Positions 26,785 to 35,638 of a stretch of 64,000 nt of DNA are shown here, piece after piece; position 1 is the first letter of the stretch; each line of letters opens with the position of its first letter. The stretch is from Bradyrhizobium cenepequi (GTDB lineage: Bacteria > Pseudomonadota > Alphaproteobacteria > Rhizobiales > Xanthobacteraceae). Under the pieces are notes generated by a model. The model did not search any database, had not been told where the DNA came from, and was given only the letters and a program-made list of their open reading frames with translations. The stretch covers positions 46,017 to 110,016 of the forward strand of contig NZ_JAGKJI010000036.1 in NCBI RefSeq assembly GCF_020329485.1, in the 5' to 3' direction. The position numbers and the translations under genes are program-made.

Positions 26785-28341
26785 TCAACCTAGACGCGGG
26801 TCTTTGCAGTTGTTCGCCGGGGAGAATTCCGCAGCCACCCGCTCCTTCCGCCAGATCTTGTTGCCGGCTCTGCGTGGACTAATTCTGAAATGCTCGTTCC
26901 TCTCTTCAAAGTATCGGTCGATTGCCGCCTTCACTTCATCCGGTGACTGGTAGTTGCTGTTGTGAATGATGGCACGGGCCATGCCACTGAACACGGATTC
27001 GATGACATTCAGGAACTGCGCCCGCGCGGGCAACGACGCGATCACGACCGTGGGCCCGACTATTCGGCTGTTGTGATCCTCCACGATTCTGTTGAGCTCC
27101 TTCGAGATGTGCCAGGAGGCCGCATCCCAGGAGAGATAAATGCATTTTCGGTCCTGATATTTCTCGAGAAGCAGCTTCATCATGCGGATCATTTCCGCTG
27201 TGTTCTTCTTCTCGCTATAGAAGTGAGTGATTTGATTAGAGGAGAGCTCGATAGCCGCCGTCAGGGTGACCGTGCCGCGCGACTTCTGCCATTGCTGCAC
27301 GAGCGGCCATTCGCCGGGCGCCGTAAGTGATTTTCCCGGCTGATGCTTGACGGCAAACGGCCCGAACTCGTCGATGGAGAAAAACGCTTCGTCGGCAGCG
27401 AGGTTGCTCAATATCGACTTTATCCGGTCAAGCTTCTGCGCGAACTCCGGGTCGTTTGAAGTCAATACGATGCGGGCCTTTCGCCACCGGTATCCCGACG
27501 ATTTTATGATCTCACGGACAATGTCCTCGCTGGCGGGCTGTCCCCTTTGCGCAAGGACGCGGCTGAGATCAGCGACCTTCCATGTGGTGCGGTTGATGCC
27601 GAATTCGCCCGGCGGCCTGTGCAGGGTGTCGAATAGGAGCTTCCTAAGTTCCTCATTGTCCACTTTTCGCGTCGGACTTCGCCGTCGCGCGAACAGGGCA
27701 TCGACACCACCTTCCGCATAGACGCGAAGACATCGGCGCCAAGTCGCGGGGCTCAGCCCAATCAACCGGCATAGCCAACTCTGTTGGAGGCCGAGCCAAT
27801 GCGTCAGGAGCACCATCGCTCGCCTGCGGTCGAGGACCCGCACGCTCAGCAAATGTTCAGTGACGATCCGAAGATCGGCTTCGTCGATAGCAGGGGACAG
27901 CTTCCCTTTCCAGCGCGCGGGCAGCTCTCCTACTGGTTCGGCCGGGAGCGCGGCAAACTCACCCATGCTATCCATTGGATTGGCCACGCAGCATCGTGAA
28001 AGGATACTCGTGATGGTCGAGGGTGCCGGGATTTTTTCTGTCCCGTGTCTGCGAAGCTCGCCTGCAATCCGACGGCCACCCCAGAGCGGGTGGCTCAAGC
28101 GGACCGACAGTATTTCCTCCTCGATCGCTGGTGACGTTTTCGACGGGCTGCGCCGCGGCCGGCGTGATAGATCCAGATAGGCGCTTGCGCCCATCGTACG
28201 AACACGGGCCAGCAGCTTGTATGCTGTTTTGGGACTTACATCGAACTGGCGGCAAAGAGCACGGATATTTGCACGCGGTGAGCTGGCCAACGCGACAAAC
28301 TCTTGCCTTGCCTCGACGACCGTTCGGAACGACCAGGGCAT
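26785..28341 (-). mobile_element. IS630-type transposase with an IS481-type N-terminal HTH
   Basis: This is one uninterrupted 518-residue frame. Residues 1-120 resemble the N-terminal HTH half of IS481 transposases (MPWSFRTVVEARQEFV, ALCRQFDVSPKTAYKLLAR, DLSRRPRRSP, HPLWGGRRI). Residues 150-515 form a whole IS630/Tc1-type transposase: its own HTH (LCRLIGLSPATWRRCLRVYAEGG) and a DDE domain with D324 (FFSIDEFG), D406 (IYLSWDAASWH) and E448 (FLNVIESVF). The frame is complete, so the element may be active. I could not find convincing terminal inverted repeats or a TA duplication by eye. It sits directly upstream of the tRNA-Met/tenA duplication. Confidence 0.8.
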
Positions 28342-28471
28342 CGTTCTTCTCCACCGTTTGACCGCACCGTCCTTCTCGCACCGTCATCGGCTTCAAAGCG
28401 GAAGCGCAAAGCGCTCGTCCACTTCGTTCCCGCCCCCTCGGGTGCGTCCGCCTCCTCCGGCGCAACCATAC

Positions 28472-28535
28472 TTGGTTGCGGGAACAGGGTTTGAACCTAT
28501 GACTTCCATTTGTGAGCCTGACGATTGCCGAAAGG
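28472..28535 (-). pseudogene. Decayed tRNA-Met remnant, copy 1
   Basis: On the minus strand this resembles the 3' two thirds of an elongator tRNA-Met: the T arm (GGTTTGAACC region), the variable region and the GAGCCTGACGA anticodon-stem/D-side segment are recognisable. The anticodon loop is altered (CAT is no longer readable), and the acceptor 5' half is lost. The same remnant with the same tail occurs at 31832-31875. Confidence 0.6.
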
Positions 28536-28760
28536 GTTATTCAACACGCTGGCCGGCGCGCCAGCCCATCTCCCAGAAGTGAAGTCTACCTCGAGTCGGG
28601 TGGCTTGAAGATCGCAATCAGCTCTGCCTCGCGGGGCGGCGTGGCGTAGAGATCGGCGAGATGCTCCAGGTGCGCCCGCGCTTTCGCCGCGACCTCCCGG
28701 TACGGCGTGCCGGCGTACTCGGCGATCCAAACGCGATAGGAGTTCGTCGCAGCGTCCGCG
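28497..28760. repeat. Long direct repeat, left copy (tRNA-Met remnant + tenA 3' end)
   Basis: These roughly 260 bases recur with high identity and in the same orientation at about 31845-32100. Both start in the tRNA-Met remnant (shared degenerate GACGATTGCCGAAA), pass through the spacer and the 3' third of tenA, and diverge at the same tenA position. The repeats enclose 3.1 kb with ParB/RepB-like and recombinase fragments and a broken porin gene. Confidence 0.85.
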
Positions 28761-28763
28761 ACA
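28537..28763 (-). pseudogene. Truncated tenA copy
   Basis: The minus strand encodes the C-terminal third of TenA (YRVWIAEYAGTPYREVAAK, then ARAHLEHLADLYATP), nearly identical to the intact gene at 31882-32556. A small deletion shifts the frame at the IFKEATRLE segment, which holds the catalytic glutamate. Homology ends sharply near 28763, where the ParB-like frame begins. With the tRNA-Met remnant it forms one arm of a long direct repeat. Confidence 0.88.
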
Positions 28764-29408
28764 TCAAGGATGAGCGGACCTCGCCCGATCGGCATCCTTT
28801 GTCGCGGAAAGCAGCGCCTTCGCATACGAAGACGAATAGTTAGAGGCGGACACCATCAATTGGCATGCCTCGACCTGACGGACAGCTTTCATCTTGCGAA
28901 GAACATTGAATGTAACGGGATTGACAACTTTGTCCCGCAAAAGTCCGACCGCCTCCTCGCAGATACCATGAAGCAGCTTACGCCGTCGCCGGATATGCTC
29001 AATGTTGACGCCCAGTGCTTTTGCCAATTTTTCTTCGGAGACGCCGCGCTCGATTGCTCGCACAATCATGAAATGCTCCTGAACGAGTGCAAGACGATTG
29101 ACGCGCTTGTTGTACGTGAAGGCCTCGTCCTCTTTGGCCAGCAGGCACTCGGCTTCGGTTTGGCCTCTTTCACGCATGATCGTCCACCGCAGAAGCCCGT
29201 CAAGCAGCAGATATCGGCCACGCCGATCGGGCTTCCGATACACAACCAAGGGCTCTACGAGCCCAATCTCTTCGAGCGACTCTGCGATACACCGATATCT
29301 TGGCGACTGCTTCACGATGTCCGTCACCTGCCCGAGGGGTAGCAAAGATGACAGCGGAAGGAGCACGAGATTAGGTTCGAACGCACAGCTGACAGGACCT
29401 TGAGACAT
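28764..29408 (-). CDS. ParB/RepB-like partition protein, truncated at C terminus
   Basis: This 214-residue protein has the ParB N-terminal nuclease-like domain (LVEPLVVYRKPDRRGRYLLLDGLLRWTIM) and the following HTH region (KLAKALGVNIEHIRRRRKLL). It resembles the RepB-type proteins that occur in tandem on rhizobial islands and plasmids. Relatives are near 300 residues. Here the C-terminal domain is cut off after KALLSATK by the junction with the tenA fragment, leaving six foreign residues. It overlaps or abuts the next upstream frame (29409), so it once belonged to an operon of such genes. Function after truncation is doubtful. Confidence 0.7.
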   Translation of the reverse strand: MSQGPVSCAFEPNLVLLPLSSLLPLGQVTDIVKQSPRYRCIAESLEEIGLVEPLVVYRKPDRRGRYLLLDGLLRWTIMRERGQTEAECLLAKEDEAFTYNKRVNRLALVQEHFMIVRAIERGVSEEKLAKALGVNIEHIRRRRKLLHGICEEAVGLLRDKVVNPVTFNVLRKMKAVRQVEACQLMVSASNYSSSYAKALLSATKDADRARSAHP

Positions 29409-29760
29409 CTATGCGTCCAACCGAGAAAACGACAACCGGCGCAGGATCGACAGAGGTATTTTGTCTAGCTTTTCCTTGCGCAGCAGCGTGGCGAACATTC
29501 GCTCCTCTAACAGTGTTCTCAACGCATTCACGATAAACACGAGCCGAGCATGAGTAAGTTCGGCCTGGCTCGCTATTACTTGCTGACGCTCCGTTTCCTG
29601 CTGGTAGGCGCGAACCAGGGTCTTTGGATTGATCTCGCCTTCGCGCCGGGCGGCTACTAGACTGCGGTGTCGCTGCTCGACGAGTTTTCGCATTTTTGCT
29701 ATCTGCTTGCTCGTGTGCCGCTCATTCACGTACGCCTCCAGCAGGGCGCCCTGCGCCTTC
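29409..29760 (-). pseudogene. C-terminal fragment of a RepB-like partition protein
   Basis: An open frame of 106 residues starts at 29729, but the same sense continues upstream to about 29760 (SPKAQGALLEAYVNERHTSKQ), showing that it is the tail of a longer protein. The helical, charged sequence (KMRKLVEQRHRSLVAARREG, RLVFIVNALRTLLEERMF) is what I would expect for the C-terminal domain of RepB-like partition proteins. That identification is from memory of the family and is moderate. The N-terminal ParB domain has been deleted and replaced by a recombinase fragment. Confidence 0.55.
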
Positions 29761-29971
29761 GGGCTCTATCGATACTTAGGCCGCTCCATCCCTCATCTTC
29801 GTACGTCCGAACGATCCTAAAGCCCCTGATGATCGCATAGGCCGCGATGACCTCTGCCTGATTCAGAGTGGAATACTTCTGGTTATCGGTGGACATACGT
29901 AGGTATTGCGCGGCGCGCGAGCCGCGACCTACGGCATCAGGATTCGTTGGTACTTCCTGCTGCACGATCAA
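29726..29971 (-). pseudogene. N-terminal fragment of a serine recombinase
   Basis: RAAQYLRMSTDNQKYSTLNQ then AAYAIIRGFRIVRTYEDEGWSGLSIDR is the start of a resolvase-type large serine recombinase, with the catalytic serine in YLRMSTDNQ. After codon 67 the frame leaves the family and stops at 29726. The rest of the catalytic domain and the DNA-binding part are missing because a deletion has joined it to the RepB-like fragment. Confidence 0.8.
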
Positions 29972-30360
29972 GCCCGAAGAGCGACTGGACCAATATGATG
30001 ATGATCCTCAGTGTGATTATTTACGGAAACGAATCGAATCGAAGCTAACCTGTTTCAAATCTGCACAATGCGGTTCGATGTTGGACCAACATCGGCCCAA
30101 CTGGTCTTTTGCGCGCCGTGACAGAGAAGGGTAGACGCAACGAATGGAGGACAGATTGACCCAGCGGCCTAGCGCCACGGGAACGCCGCAGATTCAGGCA
30201 GGTTTGTTGCGGGCGTTCATATATCGGCACGTATTCTCGGCCTGACCCCAACCAATGACCTGGGGATGATCGTTCCCAAATGCTGCTCATGGCACGGCTC
30301 GGTCTTGCGAGTAGACGAAGAAGGAACATACCATGGCGAAAGCAACTGGGGGCTGTGTAG
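29972..30360. other. No recognisable gene
   Basis: This stretch lies between the divergent recombinase fragment and the porin-like pseudogene. No coding pattern was seen; it presumably contains the old promoters of both. Confidence 0.5.
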
Positions 30361-31381
30361 ATGTTCTCTTACACGACGCGAAAGGCGCGCCTTTTTGTAG
30401 TGTGCCTTGGGTTCGCCGCTCTGTTCTACGGCACGGCAAATGCCGAACCATCATCAGCGGACCTAGTCCTGCAAAAGATAGCGGCCCTGGAGGCTCGCGT
30501 AGCCGCCATAGAGGTCGAGAACCGCGCGTACAAACGTGAAGCGGAGAAGGCACGGTCGCAAGCCAAGGTCGTGGTGGAGAAGCCTAGAAACTACAATCCC
30601 GTGCCAGCCAACGTCGCCTCGGCCTTGGCATACAAGGTAACCGAGACCGTTCGTCCAGTTGCCGGTTGGACCGGAGCCTATTGGGGAGCTTCCGCGGGCC
30701 GCGCGGCAACTAGGTCGAGCGTCGTATCAGCCCAACGGGACACGCAGGCTATCTCTGGAAATCCATTCCCATTTACGATTAGTGGCCTTGACACTGTGGG
30801 CAACTCCTCAGCCAACAACGGCGGGGGACTGATCGACTTATTTGCTGGCTGGAACGTTCAGGTCTCCAGGGTCGTTCTAGGCGCGCAGCTTGAGGCAACG
30901 GCTTCCCAGCTCAATTTCCGGGCCTAAGGCCTACACATACTTCAACGCCGCAGGTACGACCGGACAGACGGCATTGGGCGATTTTAGGCCACAGGTTGCG
31001 GCTCAGTGGATGACGTCCGCGCTCTTGCGCGCGGGTGCTCTGTTAGATGACCGGACACTGATTTATGGCATTGGCGGTTGGACCGGCGCTGAGTTCGAGG
31101 CTCGGAACGTCACTGACAATCCGTTCTATCAGCCGGTTGAGAGCTTCTGGGTGAATGGTTGGACTGCCGGTGGCGGCATCGAACGCAAATTAGATTCCAA
31201 CTGGAGCGTCAGGGCGGAATATCGCTACACCGATTTCGGAACGTCTAGAACAAGCGACCATTTCTCCTTTACAGGCGCGCCACCTCAGGTCACGCAAACA
31301 AGCGACCGCCAGACCCAATATAGCCAGTCAATGCAATCGGGTCGTATCGGGTTCGCTTACGCCTTCAATCCACTGCAATAG
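30361..31381 (+). pseudogene. Frameshifted outer-membrane beta-barrel protein
   Basis: The first frame (30361-30927) has a signal peptide ending in TANA, a short coiled coil (VLQKIAALEARVAAIEVENRAY) and the barrel start GWTGAYWGASAG. It stops after FRA at 30927. The next frame takes over at once (KAYTYFNAAGT, GGWTGAEFEARN, WSVRAEYRYTDFG) and ends with the barrel-closing FAYAFNPLQ. Joined, the parts make a complete Omp25/RopB-like protein of about 335 residues, so a single frameshift near 30920 is the only visible defect. It could be a recent pseudogene or a sequencing slip. Confidence 0.8.
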
Positions 31382-31831
31382 CGGTGCCGGCGCAAACGAA
31401 CACCGCGACGGGCACCAGCTCTTACCCGTTTGAGCTGGGCCCATTGCGGCAGCAATATTCGTCGTTTCGCTACATCCGAATCCGCTCCGGCAGGCCATTA
31501 GGCGAAACGTCCCTCGCCTGCTTCGCGAGCTCGGGCTCGGCCTTGTCGCTCTAATCGTTCTCGACCCGTAGCGGCCACCCGCTCGGTTTCGATAATTGGA
31601 CGTTATCGTCAGTTAGCATCACGAGTTAGCGAGCACGAAGGTGATAAACCGCAGGTCGGGTGAAAGCGACCTATGTCGCGAAAAATCGAACGGGCGCTCG
31701 TTTTCGGCACCGCTTTCGTACTGCGGGCGCGGATACGCTAGCGGCGCAACTCCACTCGGTTTCGCGACCGTGTGATTTGCATGACGCCCTCGTCAGATTC
31801 CGTTCGGTTCAGATCTGCAAATCGCGGATAG
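31382..31831. other. No recognisable gene
   Basis: This is 450 bases between the porin-like pseudogene and the second tRNA-Met remnant. No open frame with family resemblance and no clear hairpin terminator was found. Confidence 0.5.
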
Positions 31832-31875
31832 CATTTGAACCTATGACCTTCAGGTTATGAGGCTGACGATTGCCG
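31832..31875 (-). pseudogene. Decayed tRNA-Met remnant, copy 2
   Basis: On the minus strand the anticodon arm of elongator tRNA-Met is well kept here (ACCTTCAGGTTATGAG on the plus strand, anticodon CAT), along with part of the T arm. The D-arm side reads GACGATTGCC, as in copy 1, and the acceptor stem is gone. The shared damage shows that the tRNA had decayed before the duplication. Confidence 0.65.
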
Positions 31876-32100
31876 AAATGGTTACACGACACGCTGGCCG
31901 GCGCGCCAGCCCATCTCCCAGAAGTCGGCCTCCAGTCGGGTGGCTTCCTTGAAGATCGCAATCAGCTCTACCTCGCGGGCCGGCGTGGCGTAGAGATCGG
32001 CAAGATGCTCCAGGTGCGCCCGCGCTTTCGCCGCGACCTCCTGGTATGGCGCGCCAGCGTACTCGGCGATCCAAACGCGATAGGGGTTCGTCGCAGCGAC
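31845..32100. repeat. Long direct repeat, right copy
   Basis: This is the second arm of the repeat described at 28497-28760. It lies inside the intact tenA gene and the tRNA-Met remnant, so this is the original and the left arm is the derived copy. Confidence 0.85.
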
Positions 32101-32556
32101 CGCACCGGGTCGCGCGGTGAGCCGCGTTGCGATCTCCGCGTAGCCGATCACGCAGGGGGCAAGCGCCGCCTTGAGTGCCAGCAGATCGCCGCGCATTCCT
32201 GCGTCGAGCACGTAGCGTGTATAGGCCAGCATCTCCACCGCCGGAGGGGTTTGCTCGAGGTCGCTCGGGGACAGACCCCAACCGGCGCAGAGCTTCACAT
32301 GTAGGTTCATTTCGACGTCAAGGATGGCCGCTAGGCCGGCCGCCCCTTCACGCATGTCGGCAAGCTTGGGCGACTTGTAGACCGAGAGCGCGTAGGCGCG
32401 GGCAAATTCGGTGAGGAACAGGTAATCCTGGGCGAGGTAGTGACGAAACGCCGCTTCGGGGAGCGAGCCGTCTGCCAACCCATTTGTGAAGGGATGCTCG
32501 GTGTAGGCTCGCCACTCGGCGGATGCTTCTGTCTTTAAACGCTCGAAGAAACTCAC
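31882..32556 (-). CDS. tenA: TenA-family aminopyrimidine aminohydrolase (thiaminase II)
   Basis: This 224-residue TenA hydrolyses thiamin breakdown products such as aminomethyl-hydroxymethylpyrimidine for salvage. Active-site residues sit at the canonical numbers: D44 (AQDY), C135 (APCVIGYAEI) and E204 (IFKEATRLE). The all-helical sequence and length are typical. There is no other thiamin gene nearby and no thiamin-pyrophosphate riboswitch that I can see upstream. The 3' third is duplicated at 28537-28763. Confidence 0.93.
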   Translation of the reverse strand: MSFFERLKTEASAEWRAYTEHPFTNGLADGSLPEAAFRHYLAQDYLFLTEFARAYALSVYKSPKLADMREGAAGLAAILDVEMNLHVKLCAGWGLSPSDLEQTPPAVEMLAYTRYVLDAGMRGDLLALKAALAPCVIGYAEIATRLTARPGAVAATNPYRVWIAEYAGAPYQEVAAKARAHLEHLADLYATPAREVELIAIFKEATRLEADFWEMGWRAGQRVV

Positions 32557-33071
32557 GATTTTTTCGCCTGGCTTGCTTTCTCTTGTACGTTTTTGGCTTG
32601 CTTCCGATAGCGCGTTGCAAGCCGGCTGGACGTTGACCTTGACAGGCCGCCGCGATCAGCCGGCACGATGACGCACGGAATTCGCTTGCCGTCGCTCGTC
32701 GGCACCGTTGGGATTGACTTGCGTTCTCACGTTATCACTAACAGCAGGCACACCCCCTAAGTCCAAGATTCGATTGCGGACGAACCGCGCCAGTTTCGCA
32801 CCAGAAACAACCCGCGCGACGTGAAATGAACGCAGCCAGTTTTCTGCAAAATCGCAGGAAAATCAACAAAGCCGACACGCTATTCTGCCGCTCGTAACGG
32901 TCTGGTTGCGGGTTCGCATAGCGGTGGCGCGCGAATGTGCGACGTGACAGCGCCTCTTGCATCCCATTTGTACTCCAAATTAGCCGAATTCCCTACGTCT
33001 GGTGCGTGCGCTTTTCACCATCGTTCTTGTCTGCTCCCATGTTCCATCGACTTCGATCAAAGGAGGGAGAG
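32557..33071. other. No recognisable gene
   Basis: This 0.5 kb lies between the divergent tenA and HTH genes. There is no coding pattern. It ends in a strong AGGAGG at 33061-33066 that sets the start of the HTH gene. Confidence 0.5.
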
Positions 33072-33413
33072 GTGACGCGGCGTTGCGGGCTTATGCATTT
33101 GCGCCTACCAGATAGTTCACAGAGGATGGCGCCGCCCTATTCCTCGACCGAGGTTGCGATGGCGATAGGCGTCTCACTGGACACTTTCTATCGCACGCGC
33201 CAGATCCGGCACGAGCGCGATGGCTTGCCAGCGCCCATCAGCGAACGCGGCCCGCTTAAATGGGAACGTACTGGCTTCGACGCTTGGCTGACTCGGCATC
33301 ATCCCATACGCCCGAAGACAATCGCTAATGACGCATTTGCGTCACCGCCAGCAGCAAGCGACAAAGAACATCGCGAGCGCCTGCGGACGGCTTATGGGCA
33401 TCATGGCGCTTGA
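33072..33413 (+). CDS. Excisionase/AlpA-like HTH protein
   Basis: This is a 113-residue small DNA-binding protein. I chose the GTG at 33072 because AGGAGG lies five bases upstream; the frame is open further back without protein character. The core YSSTEVAMAIGVSLDTFYRTRQI then LPAPISERGPLKWERTGFDAWLTRH is the winged-helix fold of AlpA/excisionase-like proteins. Such proteins accompany integrases and bind the recombination sites or the element's promoters. The next gene is the integrase (62 bases on), which supports that role. Confidence 0.7.
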   Translation: MTRRCGLMHLRLPDSSQRMAPPYSSTEVAMAIGVSLDTFYRTRQIRHERDGLPAPISERGPLKWERTGFDAWLTRHHPIRPKTIANDAFASPPAASDKEHRERLRTAYGHHGA

Positions 33414-33474
33414 CATCCCGGACGGTGCTAGATTCCAATGGGTGCCTTCCTCTACTTCGGCACCGAGGCTCTCT

Positions 33475-34997
33475 ATGGCCGATCCCCGATTCCCCTATGT
33501 GAAATGGCGCGGCGGCCGGCCGCGCGCCGTGCATGGACCGCGCCAGCGCGCGCTCGGCTTCGTCGACGCCGATCTGCGCCATCCGCCGTTGGACGACAAA
33601 GGCCGGCCGGTCGGCCGATGGTTCACGATCGAGGAAGCCGCGGCGTTCTCCGACAAGCGGGTTGCGGAAGTCGCGGCCGCGCGCGCCGCGGGACAGACCA
33701 AGCCAAAGCCGGAGCGGAAACGAGAGACGGTCGACCATCTGCTCGACGACTGGACCAGCTCCGACGAATTCAAGACCAATGCGCTGGCAACGCAGCGTTC
33801 CTATCACAAGGCCGTGCAGGCAATCCTCTATAAGCCGATGAGGCGGGAGCAGGCCGCCGAATTCCGCAAGAAAGAGCGCGCGGCAAAAGTGCTTGGCGTG
33901 CTACCGCCTGTGCGCGAGCGCGAGACCATCGCCGACGTCACGCCGTCGTCGCTGGGGCGGCCTGAGCTGCGTGCCTTCTTCAACTACGTGAAAGCCGAAC
34001 GCGGCCACCACATGGCGATCAGTGTGATCGCCGCACTGTCGGCAGCCCTAACATGGGGCCAGGAGAGCATACATTGGCGGCTTGGGCCCAATCCTCGCAT
34101 CGGCATGGAGTTCGATCATCCCGACGGACGTGTGGTGCTGGTGACGATGCCGGAATTTTCTGCCTGGGTCGCGGCTTCCGACGAGATCACGCGGCATTCA
34201 ATCGGCGACAGTTTCTATCTCGCGCTGTTCACCGGTCAGCGGCAGACCGACCGGATCGCGATGCGGGATGAGAGCAAAGTCGAAGGGCGTCATGCGTTTC
34301 GCCAGAGCAAGACCGGCGAGCTCGTCGACATCAAGGAAGCGCCGCAGCTCACGGCCCGACTCAATGCCGCCCGCGCTCGCGCGAAAGAGATCAAGCTGCG
34401 CCTACAGCTCGATGTGGTGCCGCCCGAATTCGTCATCAACGAGGACAACGGCCAGCCCTATGACGAGAATGCGTATCGGCATTGGGTGATGACAACGCGC
34501 ACGCTCGCTGCGTTCGGCTTCCTCGATCGAGACACCCCGCAAGCCGCCATCGCTCGCGCCGAGCGGCTTGCCGACGCACTCACAGCCGCTCTGCCAGTGG
34601 TGTTCAAGCCGTATCCGATCGAGGAAGCCCAGGACAAGGCGATGCGCGCGCGGATGGTCGACGGGCGCAACCGCGCGCTTGCCGAATGGATGGCCCCCAG
34701 GCGAGTCGCGACGGCAATGGCGATGAATCAGCCTGGCGGCTGAAACCATGTCCGTCGCTGTTCTTCATCAATGGATCCGGCGAGCTCGACCGCAAGCACG
34801 ACCAGGATTTGCGCGACACCTGCGTCATGCTGCTCGATCGCGGCGGCTGCGATCTGCTCACGATCTGCGACATCACCGGCCACAGCTACAAGAGCGCGCA
34901 GACCATCGTGAAGCACTACCGCGCCCGCAATGCGGCCCGCGCCGATGCCGGCATTGACCGCCTGGTGCTGCAGGTCCGGAAAGAAGGAATGGCGTGA
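33475..34997 (+). pseudogene. Tyrosine recombinase (integrase) with a frameshift
   Basis: From the ATG at 33475 the first frame gives about 420 residues (MADPRFPYVKWRGGRPR) including the first catalytic region LALFTGQRQTDRIAM. It stops at 34743. The catalytic end continues in another frame up to 34997: LFFINGSGELDRKHDQDLRD, TCVMLLDRGGC, ITGHSYKSAQTIVKHY, with the arginine (DLRD), histidine (GHS) and tyrosine (KHY) motifs. One frameshift near 34740 therefore separates the halves. The gene ends 394 bases from the 3' end of tRNA-Lys, the usual place for an island integrase. It is probably inactive. Confidence 0.85.
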
Positions 34998-35357
34998 GGC
35001 GGCGGCAGCCGATGCTAGACGATCCCGCGTAGAAATCCTCGCGGCGCCGGTGACCGCGAAGCCGACTTCGTCGATCGCCTTCTGCGGCGCCTGCAGCGCT
35101 TCCGTACGCGGCCCGGCACCAAGGAAACTGGCGTGTGTGTACTGGCGAAGCCGGCGCGCAAGCTCGAGCATCTCCTGGTCAATCATCGAGATCCGTGCGG
35201 CCCCGCCTCCTGGTGCTTCGAAGGCGATAGTCCTGGGCGCATCTTTTGCTCATGCCCAATGAGAACACATAGAGAACCATTGTCAACGGTCGCACGCCGT
35301 GCGACCAGGACCACAAAAAGCGGTCGCACAATCGCGCTTTGTTCTATCGGCCGGAAT
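34998..35357. other. Integrase-tRNA interval with GGTCGCAC repeats
   Basis: A minus-strand frame (from 35186) has some coding flavour for its first 50 codons but then runs antisense to the integrase; I do not call it. At 35288-35306 there is a perfect palindrome GGTCGCAC-GCC-GTGCGACC, and a third half-site GGTCGCAC at 35322-35329. This could be a protein-binding site for the island's integrase or excisionase, or an operator. Confidence 0.5.
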
Positions 35358-35382
35358 TAAAAAAACCACTGCCTAGCAGTGG
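35358..35382 (-). terminator. Rho-independent terminator of tRNA-Lys
   Basis: On the minus strand, nine bases after the CCA end of the tRNA, a perfect 7-bp stem (CCACTGC/GCAGTGG) with a three-base loop is followed by a run of seven T. Confidence 0.85.
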
Positions 35383-35390
35383 CTTAAGCG

Positions 35391-35466
<76 letters not shown>

Positions 35467-35580
35467 GGAACAGGTCCGAAAACCTCGTCGCGAGGGCCGT
35501 CGTTTAGCAAAGCGACCCTGCGATGTCCAGCAAGATGGATGAGGTTTTCCCGTGCTTTGGCCGGGTACCCGGGAAGGCGA

Positions 35581-35607
35581 AAAGCCGCCGGATTCCGGCG
35601 GCTTTTC
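35581..35607. terminator. Bidirectional hairpin terminator
   Basis: AAAAGCCGCC and GGCGGCTTTT flank a short GGATTCC centre, giving a symmetrical stem with A-rich and T-rich flanks. It lies just downstream of the Spy-like gene and would end its transcript; it can also act on plus-strand transcripts. Confidence 0.85.
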
Positions 35608-35638
35608 CGATGGTTAGGCCGATTGCCGGTTGCCGGGC

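Noticed and set aside
31882..32760. Thiamin-pyrophosphate riboswitch before tenA
   Set aside because: The conserved CTGAGA and ACC-TGAA-CTGAT-type elements are not present upstream of the gene.
34728..35186. 152-codon minus-strand frame opposite the integrase end
   Set aside because: Most of it is the antisense of the integrase catalytic region; only the first 50 codons look protein-like and no family is evident.
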